Numbered from the stretch's first letter, positions 17,765 to 26,209 are shown. The stretch is 64,000 nucleotides of DNA from Arcanobacterium wilhelmae (GCF_029632765.1 NZ_CP121247.1:186001-250000), one strand, 5' to 3'. Numbers and translations: made by a program. The notes: generated by a model from the sequence alone, not told the origin.

Positions 17765-17784
17765 TTCACCCTCGATAGGGTGAA
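17765..17784. promoter_or_regulatory. Perfect palindrome in the adhE leader
   Basis: TTCACCCTCGATAGGGTGAA is a 20-base inverted repeat with 8-bp arms and a CGAT centre, 68 bases before adhE. GCACA and TGTGC flank it. It could be an operator for a redox or phosphate regulator. Its half-sites are everted relative to a Rex box (TTGTGAA...TTCACAA), so Rex is not directly supported. Confidence 0.5.
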
Positions 17785-17852
17785 TGTGCAAGACAACGAG
17801 GGCGGCGCCCGTCGCCGGCAAAACCTCAATTGTCCAGAAAAGGAAGAGAATC

Positions 17853-20654
17853 ATGACTCCCACGGAAAAGGCAAAGACGACCTCAGGAGCTGTGAAGGAT
17901 CAGCAGTCCGACATCACCGCCATGATCGACGAGCTCGCCAAGAAGGCGCGCGTCGCTCTCGAAGAATTCGACTCCTACGATCAGGAGCGAATCAACAAGA
18001 TCGTGCACGCGATGGCACTCGCCGGAACCGACCAGCACCAGAAACTCGCCCGCAAGGCCATCGACGAAACCGGCCGCGGCCTCTACGAAGACAAGGCCGT
18101 GAAGAACCTCTACTCCACCGAGTACATTTGGAACTCGATCAAGTACAACCGCACGGTTGGCGTGATCAAGGAAGATAAGCAGAAGGGCATCACCGAGATC
18201 GCCGAGCCGATCGGCGTGATCGCGGGCGTCACCCCCGTCACCAACCCGACGTCGACGACGATGTTCAAGTGCATCATTTCCATCATGACCCGCAACCCGA
18301 TTATCTTCGCGTTCCACCCCTCGGCACAGCAGTGCTCGACGGCGGCGGCGCAGGTCATGCTCGACGCGGCCGTGAAGGCTGGCGCTCCGGAGAACTGCAT
18401 CCAGTGGATTGAGCAGCCCTCGCTCGACGCCACCAAGAGCCTCCTCAACCACCCCACCATCGCCCTCACGCTCGCTACCGGCGGCGCAGGCATGGTCCAG
18501 TCCGCGTACTCCACCGGCAAGCCGGCCCTCGGCGTCGGCCCGGGCAATGCTCCGGTCTACGTTCACAAGACCGCCAAGATCAAACGCACCGTGAACGACC
18601 TCATCATCTCCAAGACCTTCGACAACGGCATGATTTGCGCATCCGAGCAGTGCCTCGTGATCGACGAGGAGATCAAGGACGAGCTCATGGCCGAGTTCGT
18701 GGCAATGGGCTGCCACATCGTCACCCCAGACGAGAAGAAGAAGCTTGCCGCGTTCATGGTTCGCGACAACGGCACCATCGCCCCCGGCGTCGTCGGCATG
18801 AGCGCCGGCCGCATCGCCAAGGAAGCCGGAATCGACGTGCCCGAGCGCACCAAGATCCTCCTCGTTGAGCTCGACGAAGTCTCCGACGACGAGCCCTTCG
18901 CACACGAGAAGCTCTGCCCAGTGCTCGGCTTCACCACCGTTAAGGACGACGTCGAAGGCTTCGACGTGGCAGAAAAGCTGCTCAAGATGGGCGGCCTGGG
19001 CCACACCGCCGTCGTGCACACCCAGGATCGCGACATCGAGCAGGCCTACGGCCTGCGCATGAAGGCCTGCCGTATTATCGTCAACTCGCCGTCGGCTCTC
19101 GGCGGTATCGGCGACGTCTACAACGGCCTCGTTCCGTCGCTCACCCTCGGCTGTGGTTCCTACGGCCGCAACTCGGTGTCGCACAACGTGTCCGCCACCG
19201 ACCTCATCAACGTCAAGCGTATTGCGGAAAGGCGCAACAACATGCAGTGGTTCAAGGTTCCGCCGAAGACCTACTTCGAGCGCTATTCCACCCAGTACCT
19301 CCAGAAGATGCAGGGCATTTCCCGCGTGTTCATCGTGACCGACCCGGGCATGGTGATGAACGGCTACGTGGACGTGCTCATCAACCACCTCAAGCAGCGC
19401 CGCGACGACGTTGCGTGGAACATCTTCCAGGACGTTGAGCCGAACCCGACCTCGAACACCGTGTTCCGCGGCGCCCAGCTCATGAACGAGTTCAAGCCGG
19501 ACTGCATCATCGCCCTCGGCGGCGGTTCCCCGATGGACGCCGCGAAGGCCATGTGGCTGTTCTATGAGCACCCGGAGAGCTCCTACTTCGGCATGAAGCA
19601 GAAGTTCATGGATATCCGCAAGCGTACCTACCGCTTCCCGAAGCTCGGCCGCAAGGCTCAGTTCGTGGCGATCCCGACGACGTCGGGTACCGGTTCGGAG
19701 TGCACCCCGTTCGCGGTGATCACCGATTCCGAGAACCATGTGAAGTACCCGTTCGCGGACTACGCGATCACGCCGGACGTGGCGATCGTGGACGCCCAGT
19801 ACGTCGATTCGGTGCCGCCGCGCACCGCAGCTGATTCCGGCATGGACGCGCTGACCCATGCGATCGAGTCGTACGTGTCGACGATGGCTTCGGACTACAC
19901 GCGTGGCCTGTCGCTGCGTGCAGCCCAGATGATCTTCGCGAACCTGCGCAAGTCGGTTCTCGAGGGCGATAAGGACGCCAAGGAAGTCATGCACAACGCT
20001 TCGGCCATGGCCGGTATGGCGTTCGCGAACGCGTTCCTCGGAATTGTCCACTCGCTCTCGCACAAGATCGGCGGCGAGTTCAACATCGCGCACGGCCGCA
20101 CCAACGCGATCTTCCTGCCGCACGTGATCAAGTACAACGCCACCAAGCCGTACAAGCACGCGATCTTCCCCAAGTACGAGCACTACCGTGCCGACCAGGA
20201 TCTGGCAGACTTCGCACGCTTCATGGGCTTCGGCGGCGCCACCGTCGAGGAGTCGGTGGACAACCTGATCGCTGAGGTGACGAAGCTCGCTGAGGATCTG
20301 GGCATCAAGATGAGCCTCAAGGAGAACGGCGTGACCCGCGAGATGCTCGAGGAGAAGGTCGATAAGCTCGCCGATCTCGCTCTCGAGGATCAGTGCACCC
20401 CGGCGAACCCGAAGGCGCCGCTCGTTTCCGAGCTGCGCGACCTCATCTACGACGCCTACGAAGGTGTGGTTGGTTTCACCGCCGGCGGCGGCGAGATCTC
20501 CGATGCGGCTGTGGCTGACGCGCAGCCGAAGGGCAAGCAGGCTGACCTCACCGGTTCGGAAGCTGACCCGGTGAACCAGGAAGCTGCCCAGGCTTCAGAT
20601 GCTGCGCTGACAGGCAAGGAGCCGAAGGCAAAGACCGCCAAGACGAAGAAGTGA
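17853..20654 (+). CDS. adhE: Bifunctional acetaldehyde-CoA/alcohol dehydrogenase
   Basis: AdhE reduces acetyl-CoA to acetaldehyde and then ethanol, re-oxidising two NADH under fermentative conditions, and forms spirosome filaments in known homologues. The 933-residue protein has an N-terminal aldehyde dehydrogenase domain with the catalytic cysteine about Cys262 in GMICASEQ. After a linker comes an iron-dependent alcohol dehydrogenase domain with GGGSPMDAAK, PTTSGTGSECTPF, DSGMDALTHAIESYVS and HGRTNAIFLPHVI carrying the Fe ligands. An Ala/Lys-rich tail of about 50 residues extends beyond the usual C-terminus. The ATG at 17853 follows AGGAAGAG. The long leader contains a perfect palindrome. 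A strong T-tailed terminator follows. Confidence 0.98.
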   Translation: MTPTEKAKTTSGAVKDQQSDITAMIDELAKKARVALEEFDSYDQERINKIVHAMALAGTDQHQKLARKAIDETGRGLYEDKAVKNLYSTEYIWNSIKYNRTVGVIKEDKQKGITEIAEPIGVIAGVTPVTNPTSTTMFKCIISIMTRNPIIFAFHPSAQQCSTAAAQVMLDAAVKAGAPENCIQWIEQPSLDATKSLLNHPTIALTLATGGAGMVQSAYSTGKPALGVGPGNAPVYVHKTAKIKRTVNDLIISKTFDNGMICASEQCLVIDEEIKDELMAEFVAMGCHIVTPDEKKKLAAFMVRDNGTIAPGVVGMSAGRIAKEAGIDVPERTKILLVELDEVSDDEPFAHEKLCPVLGFTTVKDDVEGFDVAEKLLKMGGLGHTAVVHTQDRDIEQAYGLRMKACRIIVNSPSALGGIGDVYNGLVPSLTLGCGSYGRNSVSHNVSATDLINVKRIAERRNNMQWFKVPPKTYFERYSTQYLQKMQGISRVFIVTDPGMVMNGYVDVLINHLKQRRDDVAWNIFQDVEPNPTSNTVFRGAQLMNEFKPDCIIALGGGSPMDAAKAMWLFYEHPESSYFGMKQKFMDIRKRTYRFPKLGRKAQFVAIPTTSGTGSECTPFAVITDSENHVKYPFADYAITPDVAIVDAQYVDSVPPRTAADSGMDALTHAIESYVSTMASDYTRGLSLRAAQMIFANLRKSVLEGDKDAKEVMHNASAMAGMAFANAFLGIVHSLSHKIGGEFNIAHGRTNAIFLPHVIKYNATKPYKHAIFPKYEHYRADQDLADFARFMGFGGATVEESVDNLIAEVTKLAEDLGIKMSLKENGVTREMLEEKVDKLADLALEDQCTPANPKAPLVSELRDLIYDAYEGVVGFTAGGGEISDAAVADAQPKGKQADLTGSEADPVNQEAAQASDAALTGKEPKAKTAKTKK

Positions 20655-20707
20655 TCTTGCGTCTTGAGGTAGTGCGCCGATCACTCTGCTGATCCGGTCG
20701 GCGTGCG

Positions 20708-20743
20708 GCGGGCGGGGAGCGTTGAGCTCCCTGCCCGCTTTTT
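20708..20743 (+). terminator. Rho-independent terminator after adhE
   Basis: A 13-bp stem (GCGGGCGGGGAGC with GCTCCCTGCCCGC, one wobble) and the loop GTTGA are followed directly by TTTTT. Confidence 0.9.
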
Positions 20744-20808
20744 GCAGAGTTGCCTGTTTTTGTGGCGTGGTTTGTGGTTTGGCAGACCGTTGCCGGGAGC
20801 GTGGCCGG

Positions 20809-20846
20809 TATACTCGAGACCGCACAGCAAACAAGGAGTTTTGCCT
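20809..20846 (+). promoter_or_regulatory. Family promoter/leader of the type II membrane protein genes
   Basis: TATACT (20809-20814) is followed by GCACAGCAAACAAGGAG and an ATG 33 bases after the -10. The same design (TATACT, then GCACARC, then a purine-rich RBS) precedes 22723 and 23776, and with TATGAT, the gene starting at 13527. Confidence 0.55.
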
Positions 20847-21707
20847 ATGAATAATTTCCCTGGCCAGTCCGCGCCCGAGCAACGGTCCCAGACTCCAACA
20901 GGCACGTTCCCGCCCGCGCCTGAACCGCATGCTGGTGAACCTGCTGCTTCCACTGGTGCCCCGGCGTCACAGAAAAAGCGCCGTGACGGGCTGATCGCCG
21001 CGGCCGTCGCGATCCTCGGCTCGGTGGCGGTGGTGGCCGGAATTTTCCTCTACCCGGTGATCACTGGGCAGAACGAACCGCAGGCGTCGGCGCCTGCCAC
21101 GGCCCCGACGACGTCGGCGCCGGCAAATCCGACGCCCAGCGTGGCTGGCACCCAAGGAGCGAAAGTGAGCCCTTCGCCGAAGGTTGTGCTGAAGGGCGCG
21201 ACGTCGGCTCCGAGCGCAACCCCGACTCCGGCGGAACAGGTGGCGCCGATCGACGTGAACGGCGTCAAGCTCGACGCCTCCATGTTCGCGTCGCCGGAGG
21301 AAGCGAAGGCAACGTTCGAGAAGATTGAGGATGTGCGAAAAGCTGGAGATCGAGTGCTTGTCGGCACGGTGAAGGTACAAGGTGAGCTAGACGCGAATGA
21401 GGCAATCGACGGGCGCCGGTTGTACATTCTGGGACCGAACAGCACAAAGCATGCCATTTTTTACCTCGAAAAGCCGGTCAAGATGACGTTGGGTGCAGTC
21501 GGCGGAATGAAGTACACACGCCCGGTGATTGCTAGTGGCCTCGGCGATTCAGAGTACTTTGTGGACGAATATAACAAGTGGAAAAAGTTCAAGGATAAGC
21601 ACCTGATTGTGCGCGTTGATAAGAAAGCAGGTTTCTGGCCGAGTGAAGCGTCGGTTCCGCTCGGACAGCCATATCTACAGCCTGAAGTTCTTGCGGTGAT
21701 CAAGTAA
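20847..21707 (+). CDS. Type II membrane protein, unknown function, paralogue 2
   Basis: This 286-residue protein begins MNNFPGQ. It has a Pro-rich cytoplasmic segment, a basic KKRRDG patch, one transmembrane helix (LIAAAVAILGSVAVVAGIF) and a Thr/Ser/Ala/Pro-rich linker of about 60 residues. The extracellular domain then has VKLDASMFASPEEAKA and a central VLVGTVKVQGELDANEA. It is the closest relative of the protein at 22723: same length, same domain, about half identical by eye in the last 150 residues. The domain is not one I can name. The protein lies just after the adhE terminator but has its own promoter. Confidence 0.78.
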   Translation: MNNFPGQSAPEQRSQTPTGTFPPAPEPHAGEPAASTGAPASQKKRRDGLIAAAVAILGSVAVVAGIFLYPVITGQNEPQASAPATAPTTSAPANPTPSVAGTQGAKVSPSPKVVLKGATSAPSATPTPAEQVAPIDVNGVKLDASMFASPEEAKATFEKIEDVRKAGDRVLVGTVKVQGELDANEAIDGRRLYILGPNSTKHAIFYLEKPVKMTLGAVGGMKYTRPVIASGLGDSEYFVDEYNKWKKFKDKHLIVRVDKKAGFWPSEASVPLGQPYLQPEVLAVIK

Positions 21708-21960
21708 CAGTTCCGGCAGGGACTCTCTGCCGTCAGTGCAGATGGCGGTGGAAACGGCCAGGATCTTTGGCGTCGGTGCTGAAGTAGCGCCGGGCCCGGA
21801 GCGAGCGCGGCTTGTGCAGAACTCAATCAATCGGGCGGGGCGTTGCGGATAGAGCAACGCCTGAGCGAACTGACGGAGTTGTGCACGAGTCTCTCGACGC
21901 CGGCCCGACCCTCCGACGTCGGATACCCCACCGGCGTCGGGGCTACCGCGGAGTAAGCTG
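21708..21960. other. Intergenic region with element copy B and CCGRCGTCGG sites
   Basis: It holds the 73-bp element (21814-21886), CCGACGTCGG at 21913-21922 and CCGGCGTCGG at 21931-21940. No gene is visible. Confidence 0.6.
21814..21886 (+). repeat. 73-bp palindromic element, copy B
   Basis: The arms are GTGCAGAACTC and GAGTTGTGCAC, with inner stem GGGCGTTGC and GCAACGCCT and loop GGATAGA. Orientation is the same as copies D, E and G (AATCAATC segment on the left). Confidence 0.88.
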
Positions 21961-22671
21961 GTGCGCATGTATGTGGCACGGCAGCATGAGATTGATCGGG
22001 AAACGTCGCTCGAGTTCGCGCGCAGCGTGGCGATCGGGCAATGGGTCTCGCACGGCGAGGCCGGCCTGAACGCCACGATCCTCCCGTTTTCGCTGGAAGA
22101 GCGGGGTGGGCGGCTGTTCGCGCAGGCGCACTTCAACCGGGTAAACCGGCAGTGGGCCGACGACGGCGAAGCGATGGTAATCGTCACCGGGCCAGTTGCG
22201 CACGTCTCAGCGCTCGATTTTCCGCCGCAGCCCGCCGGCGCGCGCATGCCCACCGTGCCCACGCTCAACTATGTGACCGTTCACCTCAAGGGCAGGTTCG
22301 TGGTCCGCGACGATGACGCCTTCAAGCTCGCGCACATGCGCCGGATCGTGGAGCATTTCGAGCCACAATGGCGGATGGAGCAGGTGGACGAAGCTCTGCT
22401 ACGCCATGCGTTGCGCGCGAATGTCGGTGTCGAGCTGGAGGTCTGTGAAGTAGTGGGCAAAGCGAAGCTTAGCCAGAACCTCTCGCCCGAGGCGCTCCGA
22501 ACCACGATCGATAATCTGCGCGCCCGCGATCCGCAGGCCTCCGGCGTCGCCGACCTGATGGAAGATATTGCGTTGCCGTGGGCGGTTGCCCGCGACGGTC
22601 GCATCGAAAACGTGCGTGTAACCGGCGCCGCAACCCCGCCCGCCTCCGGTTCGTCAACATTCATCGAGTAG
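21961..22671 (+). CDS. PaiB-like FMN-binding protein
   Basis: This 236-residue protein belongs to the PaiB family (FMN_bind_2, split-barrel flavin reductase-like fold), members of which act as negative regulators in Bacillus or as flavin-binding proteins. It has HFNRVNRQWADDGEAMVI (the usual H-NP-W pattern), VPTLNYVTVHLKG and the C-terminal KLSQNLS motif. The GTG at 21961 has GGAG seven bases upstream, while the ATG at 21967 is 13 bases away, so GTG is preferred. It is flanked by two of the paralogous membrane protein genes, though nothing in sequence shows that it regulates them. Confidence 0.83.
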   Translation: MRMYVARQHEIDRETSLEFARSVAIGQWVSHGEAGLNATILPFSLEERGGRLFAQAHFNRVNRQWADDGEAMVIVTGPVAHVSALDFPPQPAGARMPTVPTLNYVTVHLKGRFVVRDDDAFKLAHMRRIVEHFEPQWRMEQVDEALLRHALRANVGVELEVCEVVGKAKLSQNLSPEALRTTIDNLRARDPQASGVADLMEDIALPWAVARDGRIENVRVTGAATPPASGSSTFIE

Positions 22672-22722
22672 CTGGAAGCACCGATATACTGAGTAATGCA
22701 CAGCGACAAAGGAGTGACACGC

Positions 22723-23583
22723 ATGAACGAATTCCCTGAAAAGCCCACGCCCACACCAGAGCCAGGGTCGCAGGGCTCCGCGTTTTCCCAAGAAAAAGCC
22801 CCAGAATTCGCCGAAGCCGCACAACGAGGCGCGGCGCCGGCGTCGGCCGCAAAGCGCCACGACGCGATGATCGCCGGTGCTGTTGCGCTCGTTGGTTCCG
22901 CCGCAGTGGTCGCCGGGATTTTCCTCTATCCCATGATTTCGGGGCAGAATGACCCTCAGGCTGCGCCGTCCGCAGTGTCGAGTACGTCGGCGTCTACCCC
23001 GGCGTCGGCCAGCGCTTCAGCGCCCGCTTCGCCGCAAGCGACAGCCTCGGCCTCGGCGGCCTCCGAAACCAACAACCCGAGCCCGTCCGCGACTACCGCC
23101 GAAACGGCCGAGCCGTTCCGAGTACACGGCGTGGACCTCGACGCCTCAATGTTCGCTTCGCCGGCCGAGGCGAAAGCCGTGAGCAGCAAAATCACCGCTG
23201 AAGAGAAAGCCGGGCGGCCGGTCCTCGTCGGCACGGTGAAAGTCCAAGACGAGCTCACTGCCAATGAAGCGCTCACCGGTTCGCGTGAATACAACGGCGA
23301 ACCCAACTCGGGGAAGTTCGCCGTCTTCTACCTGGACAAACCTCTCGAGATGGGGCTCGGCGCGGTCGGGCTGCCGAAGGGGGAACATGATTTCCGCAAG
23401 CTTCAGGCCGTTGGGCTGGGTAACACACTCTGGGAGGAAGAGCGCTTCGACAAGTGGAAAAAGTACGACGGCAAACGCGTGGTCTTCTCGTTCGATTTTC
23501 ACAATACTGTGTGGCCGAGCGAGGCGGTTGTGCCGGTCGGCCAGCCGTCGGCGGATCCTACGATGGTGGTCGTTCTCAAGTGA
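22723..23583 (+). CDS. Type II membrane protein, unknown function, paralogue 3
   Basis: This is a 286-residue protein, exactly the length of the paralogue at 20847. It starts MNEFPEK, has one transmembrane helix (MIAGAVALVGSAAVVAGIF) and an Ala/Ser-rich linker. The extracellular domain includes VDLDASMFASPAEAKA, VLVGTVKVQDELTANEA and a final WPSEAVVPVGQP. A -10 TATACT is at 22685-22690, with AAGGAG eight bases before the ATG. The extracellular domain is conserved with 20847 while the linker diverges, as expected after duplication. Function is unknown. Confidence 0.78.
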   Translation: MNEFPEKPTPTPEPGSQGSAFSQEKAPEFAEAAQRGAAPASAAKRHDAMIAGAVALVGSAAVVAGIFLYPMISGQNDPQAAPSAVSSTSASTPASASASAPASPQATASASAASETNNPSPSATTAETAEPFRVHGVDLDASMFASPAEAKAVSSKITAEEKAGRPVLVGTVKVQDELTANEALTGSREYNGEPNSGKFAVFYLDKPLEMGLGAVGLPKGEHDFRKLQAVGLGNTLWEEERFDKWKKYDGKRVVFSFDFHNTVWPSEAVVPVGQPSADPTMVVVLK

Positions 23584-23602
23584 CCCGTGTCCCGGATCGG
23601 GC

Positions 23603-23657
23603 CTGTTCCCGGGAGGGGCGGTGAGCTCCACCGGGTCGGAACTGTTCCCGAGAGGGG
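23603..23657. repeat. Direct repeat CTGTTCCCGRGAGGGG
   Basis: Two 16-base copies (23603-23618 and 23642-23657), differing at one base, lie 39 bases apart between two paralogous membrane-protein genes. The meaning is unknown. Confidence 0.35.
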
Positions 23658-23775
23658 GGCGTCAGCATCGCTGGGAAGGGTGGTTTGCGCGCTGCCGATT
23701 CCTCAGGTGACGCTCGAACCGCCCGCAAATGAGGAGTCGGTATACTGATCAATGCACAACGAAAGAGGCACACGC

Positions 23776-24972
23776 ATGAACGATTTTCCTGAGAATAACG
23801 GTATTCCTGATAAGGAGGTGGCCTCTTCTGCACCCGGAGGTGACGGCGTGGTTGGCGCGGCAGCTGCGGCGCAGGTGAAGAACCGGCGTGCCGCCTGGAT
23901 CGCGGCGGCTGTGGCCGTGGTGGGCTCGGTTGCGGTGGCTGGTGGCGTTTTCGCGTATCCCGCGATTTTCGGTGGTAAGGAGCCGGCCTCGCAGGCTGGA
24001 GTTTCGCAGTCGGCCCCGGTGACGCCGGTGGCGTCGGCTGGTGCTTCCTCTAGTGCGGCGGCTTCAGCGAGCGCGACGGCGGAGCCCTCAGTTTCGCCGA
24101 CGCCGACACCCACGCCGACTCGCTCGCCCAATGAGCTGGTTGCGGATGGTTATCGCGAGGTGCTGAAGAATTTCCGCGAGCTCGGGCCGAAGGTGGACGG
24201 TGCAGTTGAGGCGGAGCAGTATACGCTGATGGATCTCAGTGGGGACGGCGTTCCGGAGCTGGTGATGATGGCGGTGAACGCAGAAGGCGAGATGGATGGG
24301 CAGACAAATACGGTGGTGTATACGTCTGACGCGAGTGGCCATGCGAAGAGGGTACGTGGTAGCACAGCGCAAGGCGTGGAAAGTGAAGGCTGGCTGGTCA
24401 CCACGAATTCGAAGGTGAATGCGTTGTATTCTCAGGGGCAAGACGATGCACAACGGCTGACGGTTCAAGGTGCCCGCTATGTGTCTGAGGCGGTTGGCGA
24501 GCCCGAGAACGAAGTTCTTGCGATGGCAAACATTACCGACCTTGACCTGCTTGATTACTATGAGCGCGGATGGGGGTATGTTGGCCGCCCGAGCCCGTCC
24601 CTGCCGAACACGATTGAGGGGAAGATCGCCAAGGCCCGCCTGCAGAACAAATTCGTGTTTATTGGGAAAGTGGAGGAGAGAAAAGCAACGGATTATCTTG
24701 ACGAGGAGTACATCACCTCTGAAATGTATGGAGGCTCCAACGTTTTCCAGGTTGTTCAGCTTTCGGAGCCGACAAAGATTTACCAGGAGAACGGCATGCC
24801 GTACTGGGGGAAGGTTGAGCAAATTCAGTTGCTTGGAAAGCTTCAGCTGCCGAAGAAATACGTGGGGAAAACTGTGGCTTTCGTGAGTGATCCATTGAGC
24901 CAATTGGGTATCCCTTACCCTATCCAGGCTCCCCATCCTGATGAGTTTACGGAAGCGCTCGGTGCCTTCTAG
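23776..24972 (+). CDS. Type II membrane protein with LSGDG-type domain, paralogue 4
   Basis: This 398-residue protein begins MNDFPENN and has one transmembrane helix (AAWIAAAVAVVGSVAVAGG, followed by VFAYPAIFGG). After a Ser/Ala/Pro/Thr linker comes an extracellular domain opening YTLMDLSGDGVPELVMMAV. That is the VCBS/FG-GAP-like pattern found in many Gram-positive surface proteins, with an Asp-rich loop that may bind calcium. The last third (about residues 250-398) shows no motif I recognise. TATACT at 23742-23747 and GAAAGAGG before the ATG match the leaders of its relatives. Confidence 0.77.
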   Translation: MNDFPENNGIPDKEVASSAPGGDGVVGAAAAAQVKNRRAAWIAAAVAVVGSVAVAGGVFAYPAIFGGKEPASQAGVSQSAPVTPVASAGASSSAAASASATAEPSVSPTPTPTPTRSPNELVADGYREVLKNFRELGPKVDGAVEAEQYTLMDLSGDGVPELVMMAVNAEGEMDGQTNTVVYTSDASGHAKRVRGSTAQGVESEGWLVTTNSKVNALYSQGQDDAQRLTVQGARYVSEAVGEPENEVLAMANITDLDLLDYYERGWGYVGRPSPSLPNTIEGKIAKARLQNKFVFIGKVEERKATDYLDEEYITSEMYGGSNVFQVVQLSEPTKIYQENGMPYWGKVEQIQLLGKLQLPKKYVGKTVAFVSDPLSQLGIPYPIQAPHPDEFTEALGAF

Positions 24973-25001
24973 TTCCTAGGCTCAGACTAAGCGGGGCTCA
25001 A

Positions 25002-25040
25002 GCGGGGTTGGTATGCCAAAAATTGGCATACCAACCCCGC
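25002..25040. terminator. Perfect 17-bp hairpin upstream of gpmA
   Basis: GCGGGGTTGGTATGCCA and its exact complement enclose the loop AAAAT, 30 bases after the previous stop. It ends the preceding membrane-protein gene. Confidence 0.75.
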
Positions 25041-25133
25041 CTCGTCAACACGCTTCGAGTGGCCGCCAGGCCAGCCGGCGCGGCGTTCGCGGGGAGCGAG
25101 GTAGGCCGTCCGGCCCCGCCCGCCGTCGACGTC

Positions 25134-25165
25134 GGTTGCTAAACTAGGGTGCGAAGGTAGCAACC
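25134..25165. promoter_or_regulatory. Inverted repeat over the gpmA promoter
   Basis: GGTTGCTA (25134-25141) and TAGCAACC (25158-25165) are perfect 8-bp arms around 16 bases. A likely -10, TAAACT (25140-25145), overlaps the left arm. This is a plausible operator or early stem in the transcript. Confidence 0.45.
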
Positions 25166-25195
25166 GCTACCGCAACCACTGATAGGGAAGCTGAT

Positions 25196-25936
25196 ATGAC
25201 TTATAAACTTGTGCTCCTCCGTCACGGTGAAAGTGAATGGAACGCGAAGAACCTCTTCACGGGTTGGGTGGATGTGCCGCTCTCCGAGAAGGGTACTGAG
25301 GAGGCTCGCCGCGGTGGCAAGCTTCTGAAGGACGCCGGCGTCCTGCCCGAGATTCTTCACACCTCGCTTCTTCGCCGCGCGATCATGACCGCCAACCTTG
25401 CGCTTGATGCGGCTGATCGCCACTGGATCCCGGTGAAGCGTGATTGGCGCCTGAACGAGCGCCACTATGGTGCGCTTCAGGGCAAGAACAAGAAGGAAAT
25501 CCGCGACGAGTACGGCGAGGAGCAGTTCATGTTGTGGCGCCGTTCGTACGATGTTCCGCCGCCGGAAATCGAGCTGGGCTCGGAATTCTCGCAGGATACC
25601 GATCCGCGTTACGCTGGCGAGCCGATTCCGCGTTCGGAGTGCCTGAAGGACGTTCTTGAGCGTCTGCTTCCGTACTGGGAGGGCGAGATCGTGCCGGATC
25701 TGAAGACTGGCAAGACGGTGATGGTTGCTGCTCATGGCAACTCGCTCCGCGCGATCATCAAGCACCTGGACAAGATCTCGGACGAGGCAATTTCTGGCCT
25801 CAACGTGCCCACCGGCATTCCGCTCTACTACGAGCTGGACGAGGAGACCCTCGAGCCGGTGACCAAGGGCGGCACCTACCTCGATCCGGAGGCCGCGAAG
25901 GCTGCGATCGAGGCTGTGGCGAACCAGGGCAAGTGA
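25196..25936 (+). CDS. gpmA: 2,3-bisphosphoglycerate-dependent phosphoglycerate mutase
   Basis: GpmA interconverts 3- and 2-phosphoglycerate in glycolysis. The 246-residue protein has the phosphohistidine motif [10 protein letters not shown] (His10), the substrate-binding stretch around [13 protein letters not shown] and the second catalytic histidine in AAHGNSLRA. Length is typical of the cofactor-dependent enzyme. The start follows GGGAAGCTGAT. As in mycobacteria, gpmA is the neighbour of the senX3-regX3 phosphate two-component system, here with phoU between on the opposite strand. Confidence 0.98.
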   Translation: MTYKLVLLRHGESEWNAKNLFTGWVDVPLSEKGTEEARRGGKLLKDAGVLPEILHTSLLRRAIMTANLALDAADRHWIPVKRDWRLNERHYGALQGKNKKEIRDEYGEEQFMLWRRSYDVPPPEIELGSEFSQDTDPRYAGEPIPRSECLKDVLERLLPYWEGEIVPDLKTGKTVMVAAHGNSLRAIIKHLDKISDEAISGLNVPTGIPLYYELDEETLEPVTKGGTYLDPEAAKAAIEAVANQGK

Positions 25937-25977
25937 TTTTTCGCCGCGCAACCAGTGAGGTTCGCGCGGTGTGAATC

Positions 25978-26024
25978 AAATGGGGGTGCGGGTTGAGCTT
26001 GTCGCTCAACCCGCACCCCCATTT
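25978..26024. terminator. Perfect 21-bp hairpin between gpmA and phoU
   Basis: A 21-bp perfect stem with loop TTGTC separates the convergent genes. It is preceded by CGCGCGGTGTGAATCA, almost the same 16 bases that precede the 10345 hairpin. Confidence 0.8.
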
Positions 26025-26088
26025 CGCACTGAGTGGCAAAATTATCGTAGCTGGGTCGCCGCTCGCGCGGCCGCGGCCCCGATTCGCC

Positions 26089-26161
26089 GTGCAGAACTCC
26101 GTCACTTTAGCGAGGCGTGGAAATAGTTTCCACGCCTCGCCGATTTGATTGAGTTATGCAC
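26089..26161 (-). repeat. 73-bp palindromic element, copy C (covarying stem)
   Basis: The arms are GTGCAGAACTC and GAGTTATGCAC. The inner stem is AGGCGTGGA with TCCACGCCT instead of the usual AGGCGTTGC with GCAACGCCT: two base pairs have changed on both sides with pairing kept. It is in reverse orientation. Confidence 0.85.
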
Positions 26162-26209
26162 GAGATCCCCGGATCTGTAGGTCAGGAGCTACGCACTGCG
26201 CCCGGCTCG

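Noticed and set aside
17765..17784. Palindrome as a canonical Rex box
   Set aside because: The half-sites are in the opposite orientation to TTGTGAA...TTCACAA, so only a generic operator is claimed.
17883..20183. 766-codon minus-strand frame opposite adhE, and comparable frames opposite poxB (15642-17279) and topA (4962-6908)
   Set aside because: The plus-strand genes are unmistakable full-length enzymes; the antisense products are His/Arg/Val-rich composition artefacts.
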